Made by a program: the position numbers and the translations under genes
The notes under the pieces: model-generated
The model's database searches: none
What the model saw: only the letters and a program-made list of their open reading frames with translations
What the model was told of the DNA's origin: nothing
Shown here: piece by piece, positions 40,289 through 48,379 of the stretch
Numbering within the stretch: position 1 is the first letter of the stretch
How the letters are laid out: every line of letters begins with the position of its first letter
From: JABMPJ01 sp964345005
GTDB taxonomy: Bacteria; Verrucomicrobiota; Kiritimatiellia; UBA8416; JABMPJ01
Length of the DNA: 64,000 nucleotides
Reading direction: 5' to 3'
NCBI GenBank assembly: GCA_964345005.1
Contig: CAYFPQ010000008.1
Coordinates: 1-64,000 of the forward strand

Positions 40289-40882
40289 ATGGCTAAGATC
40301 AAACATACGAAGAACGAGCTGAAGGCGCAGAACGAAGCGTTGCGTCGGTTCGAGCGTTTTCTGCCCATGCTTCAGCTCAAGAAGCAACAGCTCCAGGCCG
40401 AGATCCAGGGCATTGATGCCGCAATCGAGGAGAAGGAAGCTGCCGAGCTGGCAAAGCGAACCCAACTCGATGCCTGGATCGCCCTCTTTGCCGAGCCGAC
40501 TGATCTGGAGAGCATCATAGGTCCGGCCACGGCCCAGACCGGTGAAGACAACATCGCCGGCGTGGCGATCCCGGTCTTGAAAGCCGTGCACATGTCCCGC
40601 AAGGACTACGACCTCTACGAGACGCCCTCGTGGATCGACGACGCGCTCGACATGGTGCAGGGGCTCACCGAGCTGCGCATCGCGCGCGAGGTGCTCGAAG
40701 AGCAGCGGCAGCGGATCGTCGAAGAGCTACGCGTGACCAGCCAGCGTGTGAACCTGTTTGAGAAGGTGAAAATCCCGGAGTGCAGAGAGAACATCCGGGT
40801 CATCAAGATTTTCCTCGGCGATGAGCAGACCGCGGCAGTAGCACGCGGCAAGATAGCCAAGAAACGTTCGGACAACGCATGA
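40289..40882 (+). CDS. atpD: V-type ATP synthase subunit D (central rotor)
   Basis: A 197-residue central-shaft subunit that turns inside the A3B3 head. It is a coiled coil at both ends: KHTKNELKAQNEALRRFERF at the N terminus and QRVNLFEKVKIPECRENIRV near the C terminus, the latter being the characteristic D-subunit motif (RVNALE..IP) in slightly altered form. ATG at 40289; the stop overlaps the atpI start by 4 bp. Length matches the family. Confidence 0.93.
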   Translation: MAKIKHTKNELKAQNEALRRFERFLPMLQLKKQQLQAEIQGIDAAIEEKEAAELAKRTQLDAWIALFAEPTDLESIIGPATAQTGEDNIAGVAIPVLKAVHMSRKDYDLYETPSWIDDALDMVQGLTELRIAREVLEEQRQRIVEELRVTSQRVNLFEKVKIPECRENIRVIKIFLGDEQTAAVARGKIAKKRSDNA

Positions 40883-42681
40883 TCGTATCGATGAAAAAGC
40901 TCTGGCTGATCTGCCAGAAGGCCGACCGTGACACCACGCTCGACCAGCTGGCGGGGCTCGGCGTGGTCCACGTGAGCCCGGTTGTGCCACCCGAGGGCAG
41001 CGCCATCGATGCCGCGCGCGACGAAGCCGCCGCCATCACGCATGCGCTGGGCATCCTGCCCCATGAGATTCCCAAAGAGGCTCCCGGTATCGACCACTCG
41101 CTCTCCGCCCTGATCGTCATGCGGCGCATTGAGTCTTACCTGGTCGATCGGCAGAAGACCGAAAGCCGTATGAGCGATCTTAAGGCCGAGATTTCCCGCA
41201 TCGAGAACTTCGGCGACTTCGACCCGAAACGAATTGCGTCGCTGGCTGCCGCCGGTATCACGGTGAAACTCGTGCGATACAATGCACACAAAGCTCCCGA
41301 GTTTCCCGCGTCGGCACAGGTTCACATCCTTTCCGAGCACAAGAGCGATACGTATGCCGCTCTGATCTCTCCCGAACCTTTCGAGGTCGAGGGAGAAATA
41401 GAGCCTCCCAGAGAGTCGCTCGCCGCGCTCCGTAAGCACCTTCACGACTGCGAGGCCCGGATGGTGCACATTGCGGATCATCTTTCATACATGGCTGTCT
41501 ATCGTCCCCTCCTCGAGGAGCACCTTACAGCCGCCAGCGAGCGCCACGAGATGCTCTCTGTGTCCGCGGGCATGGGCGACACACGCGACCTCGTCTATCT
41601 CCAGGGATTCTGTCCGGCCGATGATGTCAGGGCAGTCAATGCCGAGGCCGTTCGGTCCGGTTGGGGGCTCGTGGTGCGCGACCCCGATCCGGAAGACGAC
41701 GTGCCCACGCTGATCCGCAACCCGGCATGGATTCGTCCCATCAAGGCCGTTTTCGGAATGATCGGCCTGCTCCCCGGTTACCGTGAGATCGATATCAGCG
41801 CTGCATTCCTGCTCTTCTTCAGCGTCTTCTTCGCGATGCTGATCGGGGATGCCGGCTATGGTGCGCTTTTCCTCGTGGCAACACTGGCCGTTCGCGCAAA
41901 GGCGAGAAAGGCCCCGGCCTACCCGTTCCACCTCTTGATTATTCTAAGTGTCTGCACGATCGTATGGGGTGCCCTGACCGGCACCTACTTCGGCGTCACC
42001 AGCCTGCCTGCTCCCCTGAAATCGCTGACGTTGGGCTGGCTGACAGGAGACGCCGCCGAGACCAACATTATGAAGCTCTGCTTCTTTATCGGGGCGCTGC
42101 ACCTCTCCGTTGCCCACGCCTGGAATGCCCTGCGAATTCTGAACAGCACCAAGGCCCTGGCCCAGCTGGGGTGGATTGCGCTGACCTGGACCATGTTCCT
42201 GACGGCTTGCACCATGATTCTGGGTGAACCGTTCCCGCGCCTCGGCTACGGTCTGCTGATTGGCGGTATTTCGCTCGTGGCTCTCTTCATGGCCAAGCCG
42301 CGCGAGCTCAAGACCGATTGGGCCAACCACGTCATGCTCCCGCTCGACGTGATCAGCAACTTCGTCGACGTCGTCTCTTACGTGCGCCTGTTTGCCGTGG
42401 GCTCGGCATCGCTCGCCGTGGCGGCGGCATTCAACGAGATGGCCCTTGCCAAGGGCATCGGTTCGGTCGGCGCCGGGCTCGGGGCAGCGTTGATTCTGCT
42501 GCTTGGGCATCTTCTGAACATCCTGCTCGGGGCCATGGGCATCCTGGTGCACGGAGTCAGGCTGAACACACTGGAATTTTCGGGGCACATCGGTATGCAG
42601 TGGACGGGCATTACGTTCCGCCCCTTTGCCCGCCGCACGCTCCACAACTCGGAACTCACAACTCACAACTCAGAACCCTAA
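40879..42681 (+). CDS. atpI: V-type ATP synthase subunit I
   Basis: The 600-residue membrane stator subunit. The N-terminal ~290 residues are soluble and hairpin-like. The C-terminal part has seven to eight membrane helices with GDAGYGALFLVATLAVRAKA and SYVRLFAVGSASLAVAAAFN, where the arginine of YVRLF is the conserved one that faces the c-ring ion site. The final ~14 residues (TLHNSELTTHNSEP) are encoded by a short direct repeat of ACTCACAAC words and do not look like native protein, so the normal end was probably near FRPFAR. Overlaps atpD by 4 bp. Confidence 0.94.
   Translation: MIVSMKKLWLICQKADRDTTLDQLAGLGVVHVSPVVPPEGSAIDAARDEAAAITHALGILPHEIPKEAPGIDHSLSALIVMRRIESYLVDRQKTESRMSDLKAEISRIENFGDFDPKRIASLAAAGITVKLVRYNAHKAPEFPASAQVHILSEHKSDTYAALISPEPFEVEGEIEPPRESLAALRKHLHDCEARMVHIADHLSYMAVYRPLLEEHLTAASERHEMLSVSAGMGDTRDLVYLQGFCPADDVRAVNAEAVRSGWGLVVRDPDPEDDVPTLIRNPAWIRPIKAVFGMIGLLPGYREIDISAAFLLFFSVFFAMLIGDAGYGALFLVATLAVRAKARKAPAYPFHLLIILSVCTIVWGALTGTYFGVTSLPAPLKSLTLGWLTGDAAETNIMKLCFFIGALHLSVAHAWNALRILNSTKALAQLGWIALTWTMFLTACTMILGEPFPRLGYGLLIGGISLVALFMAKPRELKTDWANHVMLPLDVISNFVDVVSYVRLFAVGSASLAVAAAFNEMALAKGIGSVGAGLGAALILLLGHLLNILLGAMGILVHGVRLNTLEFSGHIGMQWTGITFRPFARRTLHNSELTTHNSEP
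42646..42678. repeat. AACTCACAAC word repeat at the end of atpI
   Basis: CACAACTCGGAACTCACAAC followed by TCACAACTCAGAAC: imperfect direct repeats of AACTC(A/G)(C/G)AAC. They encode the odd C-terminal residues of atpI, suggesting an intergenic repeat that became coding. Confidence 0.6.
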
Positions 42682-42689
42682 GGAGAGAC

Positions 42690-43157
42690 ATGAACGCAGA
42701 ACTCGTTACACTCATCGGAAGCTCGCTCGGCAAGCTAGGTGCTGCCGCCGCCCTGTCGCTCGCCGCGGCCGGGTCTGCCCTCGGAACCGGTGCTGCCGGC
42801 TCCGCCGCGATCGGCGCCTGGAAGAAGTGCTACGCGCAGAGCAAGGCCGCGCCCTTCCTGCTGGTTGCCTTCGTTGGCGCACCGCTCTCGCAGACCATCT
42901 ACGGCATGATCCTGATGGGTAACATCGTCAAGGCCTCCGCCACACCCGAGCTCTACCCCGCCCTGATCGGCGCTGGCGTTCTCGGCGGCATGGCGATGGG
43001 TATGTCCGCATGGATGCAGGGCAAAGCCGGTGCGGGGGCATCGGATGCACTGGCCGAAACCGGCCAGGGCTTCGGTAACTACCTGATGGCCCTCGGTGTC
43101 ATCGAAACCGTCGCGCTCTTTGTCATGGTCTTCGTCAACAACGCCATCAAGGCGTAG
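42690..43157 (+). CDS. atpK: V-type ATP synthase subunit K (rotor ring proteolipid)
   Basis: A 155-residue fused-hairpin proteolipid with four membrane helices that form the ion-carrying rotor ring. Helices 1-2 span residues ~15-80 and helices 3-4 ~90-152. The ion-binding glutamate is E139 (GVIETVALF) in helix 4. The first hairpin has Q68 (APLSQTIYG) instead of an acidic residue, so there is one ion site per four helices. S67, Q68, Q110 and E139 match the sodium-ligand set of Enterococcus hirae NtpK (T64, Q65, Q110, E139), which argues for sodium coupling. AAGGAGAG precedes the ATG at 42690. Last gene of the operon, followed by a hairpin. Confidence 0.94.
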   Translation: MNAELVTLIGSSLGKLGAAAALSLAAAGSALGTGAAGSAAIGAWKKCYAQSKAAPFLLVAFVGAPLSQTIYGMILMGNIVKASATPELYPALIGAGVLGGMAMGMSAWMQGKAGAGASDALAETGQGFGNYLMALGVIETVALFVMVFVNNAIKA

Positions 43158-43184
43158 ACACAGGCCCAATCACGAGAGCTTGAT

Positions 43185-43224
43185 AGCGCATGCATGGTGC
43201 ATCACGTACTGTGCATGCGCTTTC
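43185..43224 (+). terminator. Hairpin after the V-ATPase operon
   Basis: AGCGCATGCA (43185-43194) pairs perfectly with TGCATGCGCT (43212-43221) around a 17-base loop, then TTCT. It probably ends the V-ATPase transcript. Confidence 0.65.
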
Positions 43225-43282
43225 TGCAGACAGCCCGGGCTCTATTCAATCGATAATTTCTTAACACATTGTCACCCCGTGC

Positions 43283-43311
43283 TTGCGCCCTCTGGGGCGA
43301 CAGGCTATAGT
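43283..43311 (+). promoter_or_regulatory. Sigma-70-type promoter for rnfABCDGE
   Basis: TTGCGC (43283-43288), a 17-bp spacer and TATAGT (43306-43311), about 40 bases before the rnfA start. Confidence 0.7.
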
Positions 43312-43350
43312 TCTAGGCTTTCCGTTCGAGTGAGAAGAGCTGGCTGAACT

Positions 43351-43929
43351 ATGGCTGAATATGTACTCCTGATCATCGGAGCTGTGCTGGTCAACAATTT
43401 CGTGTTGACCCGCTTCCTTGGCATCTGTCCGTTCCTGGGCGTGTCCAAGAAGCTCGGCACAGCGCTGGGGATGTGCGGGGCGGTTGTGTTCGTGATGACC
43501 TCCGCCTCTGCCGTCACGTGGGCCCTTCAGCACCTCGTGCTCGAGAAGCTCGGCCTCGGCTATCTCCAGACCATCGCTTTCATTCTCGTGATTGCCTCGT
43601 TCGTGCAGCTCGTGGACATTGCGATGAAGAAGTTCGCCCCTCCCCTGCACGCCGCGCTTGGCATCTTTCTTCCCCTGATCACCACCAACTGCGCCGTGCT
43701 TGGCGTTTCGGTACTGAACGTGCAGATGCAGTACGATTTCCTTAAGGCTGTGATCTTCGGATTCGCCGCGTCCCTCGGTTTCGCTCTCGCGCTGATTATC
43801 TTCACCGGGCTGCGTGAGAAAATCGATCGCGCCAACCCGCCCAAGGCTTTCCAGGGCGTCGCGATCGCGCTCGTGACCGCCGGTCTCCTCAGCCTGGCAT
43901 TCATGGGCTTTGCAGGACTTGTGAAATGA
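43351..43929 (+). CDS. rnfA: Rnf complex subunit A
   Basis: A 192-residue integral membrane subunit with six helices of the ion-translocating ferredoxin:NAD oxidoreductase. It opens with VNNFVLTRFLGICPFLGVSK, which holds one of the two cysteines that in characterised complexes bind an intramembrane 2Fe-2S cluster; the second is in LITTNCAVLGV. These match the half-site partner rnfE (GMCPALAVT, VNCVILGRA). First gene of the order A-B-C-D-G-E, as in gamma-proteobacteria. The stop overlaps the rnfB start by 4 bp. ATG at 43351; a weak GAGAAG site lies upstream. Confidence 0.95.
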   Translation: MAEYVLLIIGAVLVNNFVLTRFLGICPFLGVSKKLGTALGMCGAVVFVMTSASAVTWALQHLVLEKLGLGYLQTIAFILVIASFVQLVDIAMKKFAPPLHAALGIFLPLITTNCAVLGVSVLNVQMQYDFLKAVIFGFAASLGFALALIIFTGLREKIDRANPPKAFQGVAIALVTAGLLSLAFMGFAGLVK

Positions 43930-44714
43930 CCGCAGTACTGACGACAGCTTTGACGATCGGTGGCGCGGGGCTCGTCTGTGGCGGCGCCCTCGCTCTGGCG
44001 GCGCGCTTTTTGGCCGTTAAGGAAGATCCTCGCGTTGCCGAGGTCGACGAGATCCTTCCCGGCGCCAACTGTGGCGGCTGTGGCTATGCTGGATGTGCCG
44101 CGTATGCCGAAGCCATCGTCCTTGAAGGTGCGCCCATCAACCTATGCGCGCCCGGCGGCGCCGAGATTCTCGCCAAGCTCGCCGATGCCACGGGCCAGAC
44201 CGCGCAAATGGCCGAGCACAAGGTTGCGGTGGTGCTATGCGGCGGCAATGTCGAAAACGCTCCGCGCAAGTTCGACTACAACGGCGTGGCCGACTGCCAG
44301 GCCGCCCACGCTACCGGCGGCGGAGACAAGGCCTGTGCCTACGGCTGTCTCGGCTACGCGAGCTGCTCCCGCGCCTGCCCGGTCGGCGCGATCGAAATCG
44401 TCGACGGCATCGCCAAGGTCCACCCCGATCTCTGTATCAGCTGCCAGGCCTGCGTGAAGACCTGCCCGCGGAACCTGATCAAGATGGTGCCCTATGCCCG
44501 CAAGATCCATGTCATGTGCAGTTCCAAGGACAAGGGACCCGTGGTCAAGAAGGCCTGCAAGGTCGGCTGCATTGGCTGTACGATTTGTACCAAGCTAGCC
44601 GAGGATGAAGCGATTAAGATGGAGGGCTTCCTTGCCGTCGTCGATTACGACAAGGAGCTGGATAACGACACCGTTATCGAGAAATGCCCCGGCAAGTGTA
44701 TCGTGAGGATCTGA
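43926..44714 (+). CDS. rnfB: Rnf complex subunit B (iron-sulfur)
   Basis: A 262-residue electron-entry subunit. It has an N-terminal membrane helix, then the 4Fe-4S domain NCGGCGYAGCAAYA...INLCAPGG. Further clusters are carried by CAYGCLGYASCSRACPVGAI and CISCQACVKTCP, then VGCIGCTICTKLAED. It takes electrons from reduced ferredoxin, which the PFOR encoded upstream would produce. Long form of RnfB with extra ferredoxin-like domains, as in anaerobes. The TGA overlaps the rnfC ATG by one base. Confidence 0.95.
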   Translation: MTAVLTTALTIGGAGLVCGGALALAARFLAVKEDPRVAEVDEILPGANCGGCGYAGCAAYAEAIVLEGAPINLCAPGGAEILAKLADATGQTAQMAEHKVAVVLCGGNVENAPRKFDYNGVADCQAAHATGGGDKACAYGCLGYASCSRACPVGAIEIVDGIAKVHPDLCISCQACVKTCPRNLIKMVPYARKIHVMCSSKDKGPVVKKACKVGCIGCTICTKLAEDEAIKMEGFLAVVDYDKELDNDTVIEKCPGKCIVRI

Positions 44715-46057
44715 TGGGAGTCATCAAAGCGAAATTCAATGCGCCCGGCGGCGTGCACCCGGCCTACCATAAGGACCTGGCCGCGGAGCAGCCGATCGCC
44801 GAGATGCCCCTGCCCGCCTCCCTCGTGGTCTCGATGTCCCAACACCTCGGCAAGCCCGCCACACCAACGGTCAAGAAGGGCGACACGGTTCTGCGCGGCC
44901 AGGTAATCGGCGAGGCCGCCGGATTCATCTCCGCATCTGTCCATGCGCCCACCTCCGGAACGGTCAAGCTCGTTGCAGAGGTCGCCACCGCGTCCGGTCC
45001 GCGTGCCACGGCCATCACGATCGAGCCCGACGGCGAGGACACATGGATCGAAGGCATCACCCCCTGCCCCAACTGGCGCGCGCTTGAGAAGAAGGATATC
45101 GTCGAGAAGATCGCCAACGCCGGCATCACCGGCATGGGCGGTGCCGGCTTCCCGACGCATGTAAAAGTCAGCCCACCGCCCGAGACCGAGATCGACACGT
45201 TGATCCTCAACGGCGCCGAGTGCGAGCCCTATCTCACGGCTGATTATCGTCTGATGGTGGAACGCGCCACCGATATCTGGGAGGGTGCCCTGATCATCGC
45301 GAAAGCGCTCGAGGCCAAGACGATCTACGTAGCCATCGAGGACAACAAGCCCCTGGCCCTCGCCGCTATGCAGGACGCCATGCCCGAGGACGCGGAAAAC
45401 GCCCAGGTGGTCGCCCTGAAGACCGAGTACCCGCAGGGCGCCGAGAAACAGCAGATCTTCGCCGTCACCGGACGTGAAGTTCCGGCTGGCGGGCTCCCCC
45501 TGAACGTCGGCGTTGTGGTCGAGAATGTGGGCACCACGCTGGCCGTGTGGGATGCAGTCGTTAATGGACGCCCCCTGACCGAACGCGTAACCACCGTCAC
45601 CGGCGCACCCGTGGCCAAGCCTGCCAACGTGCTGGCCCGACTCGGCACGACGACGGCCGACATGGTGGAGTTCTGCAGTGGTACCGACGGTCCGGTGGCC
45701 AAAATCATCTCCGGCGGTCCCATGATGGGCTTCGCCCAGGCCGACATGAGCGGTCCGACCACCAAGACCACCTCCGGACTCCTGCTGCTCGGACCGGAAT
45801 CGGTTCACGCCTACGAGTCGATGCCTTGCATCAGTTGCGGCCGTTGTGTGGGCGTCTGCCCCATGAACCTGATGCCCAACGAGCTGAGCCAATTCCTTGA
45901 GGCCGAAGACTACGAGACGGCCGAGGAGTACAACGTAATGGACTGTATCGAGTGTGGATGCTGTGCGTTCGAGTGCCCGGCCCATCGTCCGCTCGTCCAG
46001 CACATGCGCCGGGGCAAGGCCCAGGTCATGTTGAACCGCCGGAAACAAGCATCATGA
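44714..46057 (+). CDS. rnfC: Rnf complex subunit C (NADH site)
   Basis: A 447-residue peripheral subunit that reduces NAD. It has the NuoF-like FMN/NAD-binding region (GMGGAGFPTHVKVSPP, NGAECEPYLTAD) and two 4Fe-4S motifs near the C terminus, CISCGRCVGVCPMNLMP and CIECGCCAFECPAHRP. I chose the ATG at 44714, which overlaps the rnfB stop, because the upstream codons lie inside rnfB. The stop overlaps rnfD by 4 bp. Confidence 0.95.
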   Translation: MGVIKAKFNAPGGVHPAYHKDLAAEQPIAEMPLPASLVVSMSQHLGKPATPTVKKGDTVLRGQVIGEAAGFISASVHAPTSGTVKLVAEVATASGPRATAITIEPDGEDTWIEGITPCPNWRALEKKDIVEKIANAGITGMGGAGFPTHVKVSPPPETEIDTLILNGAECEPYLTADYRLMVERATDIWEGALIIAKALEAKTIYVAIEDNKPLALAAMQDAMPEDAENAQVVALKTEYPQGAEKQQIFAVTGREVPAGGLPLNVGVVVENVGTTLAVWDAVVNGRPLTERVTTVTGAPVAKPANVLARLGTTTADMVEFCSGTDGPVAKIISGGPMMGFAQADMSGPTTKTTSGLLLLGPESVHAYESMPCISCGRCVGVCPMNLMPNELSQFLEAEDYETAEEYNVMDCIECGCCAFECPAHRPLVQHMRRGKAQVMLNRRKQAS

Positions 46058-47058
46058 GCGATCTAGCCATAGTCAGTTCTTCACCGCATGCACATTCCGG
46101 ATCGTCCGTGCGGCGGATTATGCTGGACGTGATCATCGCTCTGGTACCCGCGATGCTCGTGTCGGTCTACTTCTTCGGTTGGAATTCCGTGCGACTGATT
46201 CTCGCCTGCGTCATCACCTGTCTCGCTGCCGAGGCCGGCTCGCGCAAGTGGATGGGGCGTAACGTCGGGATCGACGACCTGAGCGCCGTGATCACCGGCA
46301 TCCTGCTCGCATTCAACCTGCCGCCCAGTCTCCCGACCTGGATGGCCTGCGTTGGATCGGCGTTTGCCATCCTGATCGCAAAGCAGCTCTTTGGCGGCAT
46401 CGGCTACAACCCCTTCAATCCCGCGCTGGCGGGACGCGTGATGCTCCTGATTTCGTTCCCGGTTTTCATGACCCGCTGGTCGCAGTGGACCATCCCCTCC
46501 CCGATCAACATGGACGCAATCACCACCGCCACGCCACTTGGTCTCGTGAAGACGACAGTCGGCAGCACGGGTGCACTTCCCTTCGATTTCAACGGTGCTA
46601 CTATCCTGCAGCTTTTCGTCGGCCAACAGAATGGCTGTATTGGTGAAGTATCGGCAGCCGCGCTGCTGCTGGGCGGCATCTACATGCTGTACCGTCGCTG
46701 CATCACGTGGCATATCCCCGTGGCATATATCGGAACCGTTGTGGCGTTCTCAGGGGTCCTCTGGCTGACCAACCAGGAGCAGAACCTCAATCCCATCTTC
46801 CACGTCCTCAGTGGCGGACTCATGCTCGGCGCCATTTTCATGGCGACGGACATGGTGACATCCCCTGTTACGAAGCGCGGCATGCTGGTCTTCGGCGTCG
46901 GGTGCGGCGTTCTCACCATGCTCATCCGCAAGTGGGGCGGCTACCCCGAAGGCGTGAGCTTTGCGATTATCTTGATGAACGCTGTCACACCCCTGATCAA
47001 CCGCGCTACGCGTCCGCGCGTGTTCGGCGCCCCGAAGGGAGGCCGGAAACAGTCATGA
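46054..47058 (+). CDS. rnfD: Rnf complex subunit D
   Basis: A 334-residue membrane subunit with about nine to ten helices, related to NqrB. The covalent-FMN threonine motif is recognisable as AITTATPLG (around residue 153). NPFNPALAGRVML and FMATDMVTSPVT are the other family blocks. It forms part of the ion path. The ATG at 46054 overlaps the rnfC stop, and its TGA overlaps the rnfG start. Confidence 0.95.
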   Translation: MSDLAIVSSSPHAHSGSSVRRIMLDVIIALVPAMLVSVYFFGWNSVRLILACVITCLAAEAGSRKWMGRNVGIDDLSAVITGILLAFNLPPSLPTWMACVGSAFAILIAKQLFGGIGYNPFNPALAGRVMLLISFPVFMTRWSQWTIPSPINMDAITTATPLGLVKTTVGSTGALPFDFNGATILQLFVGQQNGCIGEVSAAALLLGGIYMLYRRCITWHIPVAYIGTVVAFSGVLWLTNQEQNLNPIFHVLSGGLMLGAIFMATDMVTSPVTKRGMLVFGVGCGVLTMLIRKWGGYPEGVSFAIILMNAVTPLINRATRPRVFGAPKGGRKQS

Positions 47059-47630
47059 TGGAATCCCTGAAACTCGTTATCGTGCTGACGGTCATCTGCA
47101 GCGTGGCAGGCGCCCTGCTAGCCGTCGTACACGACGTCACGGCCGAACCGATTGCAGCGGCTGCGCAGATGACCAAGGGAACGGCTATCATGGAAGTGCT
47201 CCCTGAGTGCGACAACAACCCGGCCGAAGAGAGCACACAGATCGAACACAACGGTAGGACATGGACCTTTTTCGTGGCACGCAAAGCAGGACAGTTCGTT
47301 GGAGCGGCCTTCGAGAGCACGACATCGGCAGGCTACGGCGGCGACATCACGATCATGGCTGGTGTAACGGCTGAGAGTACCGTGCAGGGCATCCAAGTGC
47401 TCGCGCACAAGGAAACGCCCGGTCTCGGCGCCTGGATCGAAGACGAAGTGCAGTTCCGCAGCAAGTTTGCCGGCCGCTCCATTGCCGACACGAAGTGGGC
47501 CGTCACCAAAGATGGTGGCGACATCGACCAGATCACTGCAGCCACGATCTCATCGCGTGCCGTCACCGAGGCCGTTAAGGCAGGTCTCGACGTCTTCACG
47601 GCAAACACGGCCGCCATTGCGGGGAACTGA
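47055..47630 (+). CDS. rnfG: Rnf complex subunit G (covalent FMN)
   Basis: A 191-residue subunit with one N-terminal membrane helix and a periplasmic FMN domain. The flavin is bound to the threonine of the (S/T)xAT motif, seen here as QITAATISSRAV, slightly different from the usual SGATxTS. GYGGDITIMAGV is the flavin-domain core block, and HKETPGLGAWI follows. The ATG at 47055 overlaps rnfD; a second ATG one codon later is also possible. rnfE follows 3 bp after the stop. Confidence 0.93.
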   Translation: MMESLKLVIVLTVICSVAGALLAVVHDVTAEPIAAAAQMTKGTAIMEVLPECDNNPAEESTQIEHNGRTWTFFVARKAGQFVGAAFESTTSAGYGGDITIMAGVTAESTVQGIQVLAHKETPGLGAWIEDEVQFRSKFAGRSIADTKWAVTKDGGDIDQITAATISSRAVTEAVKAGLDVFTANTAAIAGN

Positions 47631-47633
47631 GTC

Positions 47634-48311
47634 ATGGGATTCTACAAAGAACTCGCCAAAGGTCTCTGGAAGGAGAACCCGATTTTCCGTCTCGTCCTGG
47701 GAATGTGTCCTGCCCTGGCCGTCACGACCTCCGTCGAAAACAGCCTTGGCATGGGCGTGGCCGCGACTTTCGTTCTGATTTGCTCGAATATCGTCATCTC
47801 GGTCTTCCGCAACCTGATCCCAGCCAAGGTCAGAATCCCCTGCTTCATCGTGGTGATCGCAACCTTTGTGACGATTGTGGACCTGATGATGGCCGGATTC
47901 CTTCCCGCGCTCCACAAGAGCCTTGGGCTCTTCATCCCGCTCATCGTGGTGAACTGTGTCATTCTTGGCCGTGCCGAGGCGTTTGCCTCGCGTCATCCGC
48001 TCTGGCTCTCGATTGCGGACGGCATCGGAATGGGCATCGGCTTCACCCTCGGCCTCACCGTACTCGGCGCCACACGCGAGATCCTCGGTGCCGGTTCGAT
48101 CACGGTCTGGGGCGACCTCAAGTGGACTGTCGCGGGCTATGAGCCGATGATTCTCATGATCCTGGCGCCAGGCGGGTTTATTGCACTGGGCTGCCTGCTC
48201 GGTGGCATGAATCACCTCCAAGCCATCGCCGCGAAGCGCAAGGGCACCATATTCGAGCCCCCGGCCCACCTCGACTGCCGTTCATGCGTGATGTGCAAGT
48301 TCGGGAAGTAA
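47634..48311 (+). CDS. rnfE: Rnf complex subunit E
   Basis: A 225-residue membrane subunit with six helices, the inverted-topology partner of rnfA. The paired cysteine motifs are LGMCPALAVTTS and VNCVILGRAEAFA. The C terminus ends CRSCVMCKFGK, which adds two further cysteines at the tail. Last gene of the rnf operon. About 70 bases separate it from the tail of the minus-strand transposase gene; a GTCTC/GAGAC hairpin lies between. Confidence 0.95.
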   Translation: MGFYKELAKGLWKENPIFRLVLGMCPALAVTTSVENSLGMGVAATFVLICSNIVISVFRNLIPAKVRIPCFIVVIATFVTIVDLMMAGFLPALHKSLGLFIPLIVVNCVILGRAEAFASRHPLWLSIADGIGMGIGFTLGLTVLGATREILGAGSITVWGDLKWTVAGYEPMILMILAPGGFIALGCLLGGMNHLQAIAAKRKGTIFEPPAHLDCRSCVMCKFGK

Positions 48312-48379
48312 AGTCTCCTGCTGGTTGCAAGAGACGCGATGAAACCGATCCGCCGTACCCGCGGCGTATTCTCCGAGAG

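Noticed and set aside
44645..46048. 467-codon open frame opposite rnfC
   Set aside because: Antisense shadow of a clearly identified rnf gene.
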